A DNA stretch of 8,688 bases from Candidatus Auribacterota bacterium. Its GTDB lineage: Bacteria > Auribacterota > Tritonobacteria > UBA1439. Location of the stretch: the NCBI GenBank assembly GCA_026391995.1, contig JAPLCY010000352.1, positions 1-8,688 of the forward strand, in the 5' to 3' direction. Made by a program: the position numbers and the translations under genes. Each line of letters begins with the position of its first letter. Position 1 is the stretch's first letter. The notes beneath the pieces are model-generated. The model had not been told where the DNA came from and did no database searches. It worked only from the letters and a program-made list of their open reading frames with translations. This document shows positions 1 through 6,173 of this stretch, one piece after another.

Positions 1-691
1 TCAGGCGGTATTTACCCTCGAGCTTCCGGTTGTGTTTCAGGAGCTCATTGTCCCCCAGGATGAGAGACCTGCTCCTGTTCGGCGCTCGACCCTTGCAGCC
101 GGTCAGCGCCCACTCCTTTCCGGACGGCGCCGCGCTCGGCCTCGGGGATATCTCAACCGGCTCCACGATTTGCCCCAGGACCCCGTCCGCGATAATCATG
201 ACCGGATTACGGTAGATATCTGCCAGGTCGAAGGCGAGGAACACATGGTCCACAAGTTCCTGCACGCTTGCCGGGGCGAGAACGATCGTCCGGTAGTCAC
301 CGTGGCCGCCGCCGCGGGTGGCCTGGAAATAGTCAGCCTGGCTCGGCCCTATATTCCCGAGTCCCGGCCCGCCGCGCATGATATTCACGATGACTGCCGG
401 CAGCTCATTGCCCGCCAGATAGGAGATCCCCTCCTGCATGAGGCTGATTCCCGGACTCGATGAAGAGGTGAAGGCACGGGCCCCGACCGCGGAGGCCCCG
501 AAGACCATATTGATCGCCGCGACCTCACTCTCGCTCTGAACGAACTGGCCCTCCACCTCGGGCATCCGCCGTGACATGTAGGAGGTCACCTCGTTCTGCG
601 GCGTGATCGGGTAGCCGAAGTAGCAGCGGCACCCGGCCACGATCGCGGCCTCGGAGAGCGCCTCATTCCCGCACATCAGTTTCTTAGGCAT
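1..691 (-). CDS. vorB: 2-oxoacid:ferredoxin oxidoreductase alpha subunit (VorB/KorA type), 5' part only
   Basis: This is the N-terminal 230 residues of a gene that runs off the left edge. It begins at an ATG (691-689) and stays open to base 1. The protein family oxidises a CoA-dependent 2-oxoacid (3-methyl-2-oxobutanoate or 2-oxoglutarate) to acyl-CoA and passes electrons to ferredoxin; this chain is the pyrimidine-binding-type alpha subunit and pairs with a TPP-binding beta chain. Visible family landmarks are CYFGYPITP (residues 23-31), FVQSESEVAAINMVFGA (50-66), SSPGISLMQEGISYLAG (78-94), the GGPGLGNIGPSQADYFQ stretch (107-123), GGGHGDYRTIVLAP (127-140) and YRNPVMIIAD (160-169). The strong likeness to archaeal and bacterial VorB makes the family certain; substrate (branched-chain versus 2-oxoglutarate) cannot be decided from this chain alone. 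The ferredoxin gene just upstream is the expected delta subunit. No clear Shine-Dalgarno precedes the ATG; a heptamer repeat sits there instead. Confidence 0.93.
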   Translation of the reverse strand, partial: MPKKLMCGNEALSEAAIVAGCRCYFGYPITPQNEVTSYMSRRMPEVEGQFVQSESEVAAINMVFGASAVGARAFTSSSSPGISLMQEGISYLAGNELPAVIVNIMRGGPGLGNIGPSQADYFQATRGGGHGDYRTIVLAPASVQELVDHVFLAFDLADIYRNPVMIIADGVLGQIVEPVEISPRPSAAPSGKEWALTGCKGRAPNRSRSLILGDNELLKHNRKLEGKYRL

Positions 692-700
692 ACATACCAG

Positions 701-728
701 CAGTAAGCTGTAAGTACTAAGGATTAAG
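701..728 (-). repeat. Four degenerate tandem heptamers (CTTANNN on the minus strand)
   Basis: The spacer between the ferredoxin stop and the vorB start contains four consecutive 7-base units. On the plus strand each is NNNTAAG (701-707, 708-714, 715-721, 722-728), with variable triplets cag, ctg, tac and gat. On the coding strand they read CTTANNN and end 9 bases before the vorB ATG. A fifth, poorer unit may follow at 729-735. The 28-base stretch is AT-rich compared with the surrounding genes. Similar heptamer tandem repeats are known from intergenic DNA of some bacteria (for example cyanobacterial STRR elements, with other sequences). No function can be assigned; the degenerate third to seventh positions mean chance is possible. 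Confidence 0.5.
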
Positions 729-754
729 CTACTATGTTTCTGGGTGCTCAGTAC
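714..754 (-). other. Imperfect inverted repeat in the ferredoxin-vorB spacer
   Basis: On the minus strand GTACTGAG (754-747) can pair with CTTAGTAC (721-714): seven Watson-Crick pairs and one G-U pair across a 25-base loop. The right arm lies inside the heptamer repeat. A second pair of arms, GGATTA (761-756) and TAATCC (726-721), overlaps it and would compete. There is no T-run after either stem, so this is not a good intrinsic terminator. It could shape the vorB leader RNA or simply be a by-product of the repeat. Confidence 0.25.
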
Positions 755-769
755 ATAATCCGCTGTTCT

Positions 770-973
770 CTATTTTTCCACTTCAATGATTACTTCGGGA
801 CACATGACGGCACAGAGGGCGCAGCCGGTGCAGTCTTCGAGGCGGGCCGGTTGGGCGAAATGCACCCCCTTGTCATTCATCGATTTCGACATGACAATGA
901 CCCCCTGCGGGCATGCCTCCATGCAAAGCTCGCACCCCTTGCAGCGCTGTATATCTATGGTCACCTTAGCCAT
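770..973 (-). CDS. Two-cluster 4Fe-4S ferredoxin, probable delta subunit of 2-oxoacid:ferredoxin oxidoreductase
   Basis: A 67-residue electron carrier with two complete CxxCxxCxxxC motifs: Cys11, 14, 17, 21 (RCKGCELCMEACP) and Cys48, 51, 54, 58 (DCTGCALCAVMCP). Each cluster set ends in Cys-Pro, as in bacterial 2[4Fe-4S] ferredoxins. It would carry electrons from the 2-oxoacid oxidation core to soluble ferredoxin. The position directly before vorB and the small size match the KorD/VorC/PorD delta subunit. I chose the ATG at 973, which overlaps the nadK stop by 8 bases (translational coupling), over an in-frame ATG at 997, because the family usually begins a few residues before the first Cys. 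A G-run at 991-985 lies 11 bases upstream. It is followed by a 78-base spacer. A stand-alone ferredoxin is the alternative reading. Confidence 0.93.
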   Translation of the reverse strand: MAKVTIDIQRCKGCELCMEACPQGVIVMSKSMNDKGVHFAQPARLEDCTGCALCAVMCPEVIIEVEK

Positions 974-1868
974 GCCGTCCACGTCCCCCCCAATCAAGTT
1001 TTTCCCTCAGGAGCCTGGGGTAGCCCTTGCGCTGGTCAACCACCAGAAGCAACCGGTCACCGGAAGCCGCGACCACCACCTCATCGCCGTCCCGGAGCGT
1101 CTCGCCCGCCTGCCCGTCAAGGGTAAGCGTGCTGTCCCGCCCCTGCGCGGATACCCTCACGCGAATCCGGGCCCGATGCGGGACAATGAGCGGCCTGTTC
1201 GTAAGCGTGTGCGGGCAGATCGGGGTTATTATTATAGCATCCACAGCGGGGCTGACAAGTGGCCCGCCTGCGGAGAGGGAGTATGCCGTGGATCCGGTGG
1301 GGGTCGAGATGATCAGGCCGTCGGCCACAAAGGTGACGAGATACTCCCCGTCGATGGAGGTCTCCAGAGCCACAAGGCGGGAAATGCTTCCCTTGGCGAT
1401 GACCGCGTCGTTGAGCGCCATGTTTCGAGACACCGGCTTCCCTCCCCGCTCCAGGGTGACCGACAGGAGGAGACGCTCCTCCGGCTTCGCTCTCCCCGCG
1501 AGCGCCGCGTCGAGCATTGCTGAAGCGCCCTCGCGCCCCGACGCGGTCAGAAAACCGAGGCCTCCGAGATTGATGCCAAGGAGCGGGACGCGTTTGCCCG
1601 CGAGGATTCGGGCCGCCCGGAGGACGGTCCCGTCGCCGCCAACGCTCACCATGAGATCGGCTGAGGCGCGCAGCGTCGCCTCCGTGCACCCCGCGGCGCG
1701 ATCGCCGAGAAGCCGCGCGGTGTCGCGATCGGCGATCAATCGACAGCCCTTCCTGCGGATGCGCGACGCGAGCGCGGCACAACCGGCGCGGGCATCCTTT
1801 TTAAAAATATTCGCCACGAGCGCGACGGTGCGCGCCGGGGATCGTGTGCTACCTGTCTTTTTTCGCAT
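966..1868 (-). CDS. nadK: NAD kinase (ATP/polyphosphate-NAD kinase)
   Basis: Cytoplasmic enzyme that phosphorylates NAD+ to NADP+, the only route to NADP in most bacteria. The protein is 300 residues, normal for the family. Diagnostic sites are SVGGDGTVLRAAR (75-87, the GGDGT motif with catalytic Asp79), GINLGGLGFLT (98-108), the NDAV motif (153-156) that contacts NAD, VADGLIISTPTGSTAYSLSAGGP (181-203, glycine-rich substrate loop) and the C-terminal all-beta region with TLDGQ (248-252). The open frame extends to 2027, but the upstream 53 residues are Arg/Cys-rich read-through of tlyA. The ATG at 1868 gives the expected distance to the first strand (TVALVANIFKK) and has GGGAG about 10 bases upstream. 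The start lies inside tlyA (20-base overlap), and the stop overlaps the ferredoxin start, so coupled translation is likely. A GTG at 1817 is a less likely start. Confidence 0.96.
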   Translation of the reverse strand: MRKKTGSTRSPARTVALVANIFKKDARAGCAALASRIRRKGCRLIADRDTARLLGDRAAGCTEATLRASADLMVSVGGDGTVLRAARILAGKRVPLLGINLGGLGFLTASGREGASAMLDAALAGRAKPEERLLLSVTLERGGKPVSRNMALNDAVIAKGSISRLVALETSIDGEYLVTFVADGLIISTPTGSTAYSLSAGGPLVSPAVDAIIITPICPHTLTNRPLIVPHRARIRVRVSAQGRDSTLTLDGQAGETLRDGDEVVVAASGDRLLLVVDQRKGYPRLLREKLDWGGRGRHG

Positions 1869-2583
1869 ACACAAAGAACTCCCTGTTGCCCGCCGGGCCG
1901 CGCAACGGTGATTCGGCCACGCCATGAACGGTAAAGCCGTGCTCCTCGCACATGGCGCACACGCCCCAGATAACCTCCGTGTGCACGCGCTCATCCCGCA
2001 CCACGCCGCCCTTCCCCACCCTGTCACGGCCCGCCTCGAACTGCGGCTTGATGAGGGCGATCACTTCCCCCCCGGGGACGATGAGCCCGGAGAGCGCCGG
2101 CACGATCTTCGACAGCGATATGAACGACACGTCGACCGTCACCAGCTCCGGCGCATACGGCAGATCCGGACCGGTGAGATAGCGCGCGTTTGTGCGGTCG
2201 AGCACGGTGACGCGCGGATCATCGCGGACACGGAGATCCGCCTGCCCGTAGCCCACGTCAACCGCCGTCACGGCGCGGGCGCCGCGCTGGAGCAGGCAGT
2301 CGGTAAAGCCGCCAGTTGAGGCGCCCACGTCCAGGCACCGTTTTCCCGCCACGGCGATGCCGAACCTGTCCAGGGCCCCCTCGAGTTTCTCTCCCCCCCT
2401 GCTGACGAACCGGGCCGCGCCCTTCACCAGGATCCGGGCACCGGCGGCGAACGCCCTGCCGGGCTTCGATTCGATCCCGCCGTCCACCGAGACCATGCCC
2501 GCCATAACCGCGCGGCGCGCTTTTTCTCCGCTTGGGAAAAAGCCGCGCTGCACGAGCAGCTTGTCCAATCGTTCCTTCTTCAC
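1849..2583 (-). CDS. tlyA: TlyA-family S4-domain rRNA 2'-O-ribose methyltransferase
   Basis: A 244-residue SAM-dependent enzyme. The family (often mislabelled hemolysin A) methylates cytidine 2'-OH in 16S and in some species 23S rRNA. Residues 4-50 form an S4 RNA-binding domain (RLDKLLVQRGFFPSGEKARR, then MVSVDG). This is followed by SRGGEKLEGAL (61-71), the SAM site LDVGASTGGFTDCLL (84-98), AVDVGYGQ (107-114), VDVSFISL (150-157), ALIKPQFEAGR (176-186) and SPLRGPAGNREFF (225-237). Lys179 and Glu235 fit the K-D-K-E catalytic pattern of such FtsJ-fold enzymes. The open frame runs to 2808 inside dxs, but only the GTG at 2583 (VKKERLDKLL) gives a normal N-terminus; no ATG fits and no Shine-Dalgarno is seen, only a pyrimidine-rich leader. 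It sits 49 bases after dxs and overlaps nadK. Target specificity (TlyA I or II) is unknown; the N-terminal residues before the S4 domain are short, more like TlyA I. Confidence 0.93.
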   Translation of the reverse strand: MKKERLDKLLVQRGFFPSGEKARRAVMAGMVSVDGGIESKPGRAFAAGARILVKGAARFVSRGGEKLEGALDRFGIAVAGKRCLDVGASTGGFTDCLLQRGARAVTAVDVGYGQADLRVRDDPRVTVLDRTNARYLTGPDLPYAPELVTVDVSFISLSKIVPALSGLIVPGGEVIALIKPQFEAGRDRVGKGGVVRDERVHTEVIWGVCAMCEEHGFTVHGVAESPLRGPAGNREFFVYAKKDR

Positions 2584-2632
2584 GGCGGGGAAAAGGAAAA
2601 AGGGGGACTGGATGACGGAAAAAGATGAGAAA

Positions 2633-4537
2633 TCATGCCTTTCTTCCCCCCGTTCCACCGCTCCGGCGCGCGGGTGACGGCCAGAAACGCTCAAGCACCC
2701 TGCGGGCCACACCATCGGCGTCGAGGCCGAGCGACGCGAGGAGATCCTTTCTCCCGCCCTGTTCCACATAGGCATCGTTGATTCCCATGCAGAGTACCTC
2801 TGGTTCATCCATTCCGCGCGAGGCGAGGAGCTCGAGGACGGCGCTGCCGAATCCGCCCTGGAGAGCGTTTTCTTCGAGCGTCACCAGGCGGCCCGTCCGT
2901 GCGGCGGCCGCGAGAATGGCCTCCTCATCGAGCGGCTTCACAAAACGCGCGTTGATCACTCCCGCGGACCTGCCCTTCGCCGCGAGCCGTTCGGCCGCTT
3001 CCCGGGCCACCGGGACCATCGAGCCGAGCGCCAGAATCGTGAGATCGGAGCCGTCGAGCGCCGCCGCCGACTTCCCGAGGGGCACCTCGATCAGGCTGCC
3101 CCCCTCCGCCCCGCTCTTGGGGTAGATGAGCGCGGCGGGACCTTTGCACGCGCGCGCGCAGCGGAGCATGCCCTCCAGCTCGCCGCCGCTCGACGGCTCC
3201 ATGACGACAAGGTTCGGGATATGCCGCAGATACGACAGGGCAAACTGGCCGGTGTGCGTGGCGCCGTCCGCCCCCACAATCCCCCCGCGATCGACGGCGA
3301 AAATGACCGGCAGGCGCTGGGCGCACACGTCGTGCACGATCTGGTCGTAGCCGCGCTGGAGGAAGGTCGCGTAGATGGCCACCACCGGCGCCATGCCCCC
3401 GGCTGCCAGGCCGGCGGCGAAGGTGACCGCGTGTCCCTCCGCGATGCCGACGTCGAAGAACCGCCCCGGGAACTCGGCCGCGAATTCCGCCAGGCCGGTG
3501 CCGTGAGCCATTGCCGCCGTGACCGCGACGATGAGGGGATCGCGACGGGCCATCACCGCGAGCGCGCGGCCGAAGATTTCCGAGTAACCGTCCCCGCCCG
3601 GTTCCTTGCGGGGCTTGCCAGTGGCGATATCGAACGGGCTCGTGCCGTGGAAATATTCGGGGTGGCGCTCTGCGTGCTCATACCCCTTCCCCTTCCGCGT
3701 GACGACATGGAGGATGATTGGCTGCTCTAATCCCCTCAGGCGCGAGAGCAACTCGACCAGCTTGGGAATGTCATGCCCGTCGATGGGGCCGAAGTAGCGG
3801 AAGCCGAGCTCTTCAAAGATGATCCCCGGGGCGATCAGGTTTTTGAGGCTCTCCTCGAGGCGCCGGGCGGTTCCGAGGATCCTGACGCCGATGGAGGGGA
3901 TGCTCTTCACGATCGTCTGCATGTCTGAGCGAACCCGGTTATATACCGGCGAGCTGATAATCCGGTTCAGGTAGGCGGAGATGGCGCCGACATTTCGGGA
4001 GATGGACATCTCGTTGTCGTTGAGAATCACCAGGAGGTTGCGCGCCCGATGCCCCGCATTGTTCAAGGCCTCGTAGCAGAGCCCCCCGGTGAGGGAGCCG
4101 TCGCCGATCACCGCGATGACTTTGCCTCCGCCCCCGCTGATATCGCGGGCGGAGGCGAGGCCCGTGGCAGCGGAGACCGCGGTGCTGGCGTGCCCGCTCC
4201 CGAAGGCGTCATACGGGCTCTCGTTGCGGTTCGGGAAGCCGCGTACGCCCCCCTTCTGCCGGAGCGTGGAGAACGCCTCGTTTCTCCCGGTGAGGATCTT
4301 GTGGGCGTACGCCTGGTGACCGACATCCCACACGATGGGATCGTTCGGGCAATCGAAGACGTAATGGAGCGCGATGGTGAGCTCCACCGCCCCCAGGCTC
4401 GACGCGAGGTGACCCCCGGTGACCGAGACGACGCTCACTAGGCGCTCGCGTACCTCGGCGGCGAGCAGGGGAAGATCTTCGAGGCTGAGCTTCCTTACAT
4501 CTGCAGGCGATCCGATATGATCAAGGTATCTGCTCAT
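2633..4537 (-). CDS. dxs: 1-deoxy-D-xylulose-5-phosphate synthase
   Basis: Thiamine-diphosphate enzyme that condenses pyruvate with glyceraldehyde 3-phosphate to give DXP, the entry and usual control step of the MEP isoprenoid pathway; DXP also feeds thiamine and pyridoxal synthesis. At 634 residues it has the standard length. Visible sites are GGHLASSLGAVELTIALH (41-58, His43), WDVGHQAYAHKILTGR (70-85, His74), the TPP motif GDGSLTGGLCYEALNNAG (145-162) closed by NDN (173-175), VVTRKGKGYEHAE (278-290), the general-acid Glu367 in FDVGIAEGHAV, the pyrimidine domain AIYATFLQRGYDQIVHDV (387-404), His428 in GADGATHTGQF, and the C-terminal transketolase domain from about 495. The ATG at 4537 matches the family N-terminus, though its ribosome site is weak. 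It lies 33 bases after xseB; the usual ispA is absent. Gly368 stands where many homologues have Gln. Confidence 0.97.
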   Translation of the reverse strand: MSRYLDHIGSPADVRKLSLEDLPLLAAEVRERLVSVVSVTGGHLASSLGAVELTIALHYVFDCPNDPIVWDVGHQAYAHKILTGRNEAFSTLRQKGGVRGFPNRNESPYDAFGSGHASTAVSAATGLASARDISGGGGKVIAVIGDGSLTGGLCYEALNNAGHRARNLLVILNDNEMSISRNVGAISAYLNRIISSPVYNRVRSDMQTIVKSIPSIGVRILGTARRLEESLKNLIAPGIIFEELGFRYFGPIDGHDIPKLVELLSRLRGLEQPIILHVVTRKGKGYEHAERHPEYFHGTSPFDIATGKPRKEPGGDGYSEIFGRALAVMARRDPLIVAVTAAMAHGTGLAEFAAEFPGRFFDVGIAEGHAVTFAAGLAAGGMAPVVAIYATFLQRGYDQIVHDVCAQRLPVIFAVDRGGIVGADGATHTGQFALSYLRHIPNLVVMEPSSGGELEGMLRCARACKGPAALIYPKSGAEGGSLIEVPLGKSAAALDGSDLTILALGSMVPVAREAAERLAAKGRSAGVINARFVKPLDEEAILAAAARTGRLVTLEENALQGGFGSAVLELLASRGMDEPEVLCMGINDAYVEQGGRKDLLASLGLDADGVARRVLERFWPSPARRSGGTGGRKA

Positions 4538-4570
4538 GGCCGTGATGGGATAGGCGGTGCCCGAAAGCGG

Positions 4571-4900
4571 TCAGAAGAGGAACTGCCCGTCGGGGTCTCC
4601 CTCATCGTCGCGCGGGCGCGCGCCGCGTTTCTTCGCAGGCTCCGGGGCCTCTCCCGGGACACGCTCTGCGCCGGGATTGAACGCGGTGACGGTCTGCGCC
4701 CCCTCCGCGTTTTTCGCGAGTATCTCGATCTTCTTTTCCGCGGCGTCGAGACTTCGCGCGCAGAATCGCGCGATCCCGATCCCCTCTTCGTAGCGGCCGA
4801 GCGCCTCCTCCAGGGGGAGCTTCTCATCCTCAAGGAGCGCGACGATTTCCTCGAGACGCTTCAGCGCTGTTTCAAAGGTATGTTTTTTTTCCTTGATCAT
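4571..4900 (-). CDS. xseB: Exodeoxyribonuclease VII small subunit
   Basis: Small helical partner of XseA in exonuclease VII, which degrades single-stranded DNA from both ends. From the chosen ATG the protein is 109 residues. The conserved core is at the N-terminus: HTFETALKRLEEIVALLEDE, then LPLEEALGRYEEGIGIARFCARSLDAAEKKIEIL, which is the family helical hairpin. After about residue 67 there is a charged, proline- and glycine-containing tail ending in DGQFLF; typical XseB proteins are 60-85 residues, so this tail is long but ends in the usual hydrophobic finish. Start choice: GTG at 4924 and ATG at 4918 are in frame, but only the ATG at 4900 has a Shine-Dalgarno (GAGGA at 4909-4905) and gives the normal short lead to the first helix. 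It follows xseA by 42 bases. Confidence 0.92.
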   Translation of the reverse strand: MIKEKKHTFETALKRLEEIVALLEDEKLPLEEALGRYEEGIGIARFCARSLDAAEKKIEILAKNAEGAQTVTAFNPGAERVPGEAPEPAKKRGARPRDDEGDPDGQFLF

Positions 4901-4904
4901 GCGT

Positions 4905-4909
4905 TCCTC
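4905..4909 (-). promoter_or_regulatory. Ribosome binding site deciding the xseB start
   Basis: GAGGA on the minus strand, 4 bases before the ATG at 4900. Neither of the two upstream in-frame starts (4924 GTG, 4918 ATG) has a purine-rich site in front of it, so this site favours the shorter protein. Confidence 0.55.
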
Positions 4910-4942
4910 GCCGGTCATTGCCACGGCGTATAGTATACCACG

Positions 4943-6151
4943 TTACCCCTCAATGTCTCTCACCAAGGCCGTGACGCTTCCCTCCCCCAGGCGGGCGCGG
5001 ATGAGCTCGTCCTTCGCACACTGCGCGGCAGCCCGCACCACCACCCCGTCACGGACACGGGTGAGGACACAATAGCCGCGGGCAAGAATGGCCATGGGGC
5101 TCAGGCTCCCGAGCCTCCCGGCAAGGGCCCGCACCGTGGAGCGGGCGATTTCAACTCGATGCCGCAGAGCCCGCGTGATCCTCCCGTCGAGCTCGTCCAA
5201 AAGCTGCTGATACTGGCGCACGATATTCCGCGGAGCCTGGAGGGCGTGGCTCCCCTCGCAGAGGCGGAGCCGGTGGCGGAGGCCGTCGAGACGTCTGCTC
5301 ATCCCCGCGGCCATACGCCCGGAGAGGGATTCGAGTCTGTCGTGCAGCTCGGATTTCTTCGCGATCACCAGCTCCGCGGCGGCCGAGGGGGTCGGCACGC
5401 GGAGGTCCGCGACAAAGTCGGCGATGGTGAAATCAATCTCGTGGCCGACCGCCGAGATCACCGGTATCCGCGAGCGGGCGATGGCGCGCGCGACAGGCTC
5501 CTCGTTGAACGCCCAGAGATCCTCGAGCGATCCCCCCCCGCGCGTGACGATGAGGACATCCGCGTCGCCGCGGGCGTTGAATCCGTCAAGCGCCGCGGCG
5601 ATCTCCTGCGCCGCGCCCTCGCCCTGGACCCGCACGGGGCTGATGAGTATCCGCACATTGGCGAAGCGACGCTGGATCACGTTCAGGATGTCGCGGATGG
5701 CCGCTCCCGTCGGCGAGGTCACGATGCCTATCCGTTCGGGGAGCAGCGGGATCGGCTTCTTCCGTTCCCTGTCAAAAAGCCCCTCGCCGGCGAGCCTTTG
5801 TTTAAGCTGCTCGAAGGCGAGCTGGAGAGCCCCCAGGCCGCGCGGCTCGATCTCGCTGACGGAAATCTGGTAACGACCGCCCTTCGCATAGACCGTGATG
5901 TCGCCGAAGGCGACCACTTGCATCCCGTCCTTGAGCTCGAATACCGCCCTTGGAAAGTGCGAGCGGTAGATCACCGCCTGTATCTGGCTCCCCTCGTCCT
6001 TGAGCGTGAAGTAGACGTGCCCGGAGCCGGGCCGGCGGATATTGGATATCTCCCCCTCGATCCAGACGCCGGGGAACCGCCCCTCGAGAAGCACCTTGAT
6101 CTCGCGGGTAATCTCGGTGATCGAATAGATCTTTTTGCCCGTGGGATGCAT
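4943..6151 (-). CDS. xseA: Exodeoxyribonuclease VII large subunit
   Basis: Catalytic and DNA-binding subunit of exonuclease VII, which converts long single-stranded DNA into acid-insoluble and then short acid-soluble oligonucleotides. The 402-residue protein has an N-terminal OB-fold (about 9-105: YSITEITREIKVLLEG, VWIEGEISN, SGHVYFTLKD, MQVVAFGDITVY), then the catalytic core: IGIVTSPTGAAIRDIL (141-156), VLIVTRGGGSLEDLWAFNEE (199-218), VISAVGHEIDFTIADFVAD (231-249) and RVPTPSAAAELV (251-262), followed by a helical, Arg-rich region and the C-terminal SPMAILARGYCVLT segment (351-364). Length is slightly below the usual 440-450 because the helical region is short, but no motif is lost. The ATG at 6151 fits the family N-terminus; the ribosome site is weak. 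It is 22 bases after the phosphodiesterase gene and followed by xseB, its partner. Confidence 0.97.
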   Translation of the reverse strand: MHPTGKKIYSITEITREIKVLLEGRFPGVWIEGEISNIRRPGSGHVYFTLKDEGSQIQAVIYRSHFPRAVFELKDGMQVVAFGDITVYAKGGRYQISVSEIEPRGLGALQLAFEQLKQRLAGEGLFDRERKKPIPLLPERIGIVTSPTGAAIRDILNVIQRRFANVRILISPVRVQGEGAAQEIAAALDGFNARGDADVLIVTRGGGSLEDLWAFNEEPVARAIARSRIPVISAVGHEIDFTIADFVADLRVPTPSAAAELVIAKKSELHDRLESLSGRMAAGMSRRLDGLRHRLRLCEGSHALQAPRNIVRQYQQLLDELDGRITRALRHRVEIARSTVRALAGRLGSLSPMAILARGYCVLTRVRDGVVVRAAAQCAKDELIRARLGEGSVTALVRDIEG

Positions 6152-6173
6152 GAGGATAGTCCACTGCTGTGTG

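Noticed and set aside
32..463. Plus-strand open frame of 143 residues at the left end
   Set aside because: The minus strand here codes for a clear VorB/KorA alpha subunit running off the edge, so this frame is a shadow.
692..769. Intrinsic terminator between the ferredoxin gene and vorB
   Set aside because: The available stems are AT-rich, have long loops and are not followed by a T-run on the coding strand.
786..1523. Plus-strand open frame of 245 residues over the ferredoxin and nadK
   Set aside because: It crosses the boundary of two well-supported minus-strand genes and shows no domain.
1869..2027. N-terminal extension of nadK into tlyA
   Set aside because: The added residues are Cys/Arg-rich read-through of tlyA; NAD kinase normally starts close to the first beta strand, matching the ATG at 1868.
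1849..2583. TlyA as a hemolysin or toxin
   Set aside because: The name is historical. The sequence shows an S4 RNA-binding domain and a SAM-binding methyltransferase fold, with no signal peptide or membrane segment.
2584..2808. N-terminal extension of tlyA into dxs
   Set aside because: The extra 75 residues read an alternative frame of the dxs 3' end and have no similarity to the S4 domain start; the GTG at 2583 gives a normal TlyA length.
4926..4937. Small palindrome GTATAGTATAC between xseA and xseB as an operator
   Set aside because: It is a single 11-base AT-rich palindrome with no second copy in the window and no regulator gene nearby, so chance is a sufficient explanation.
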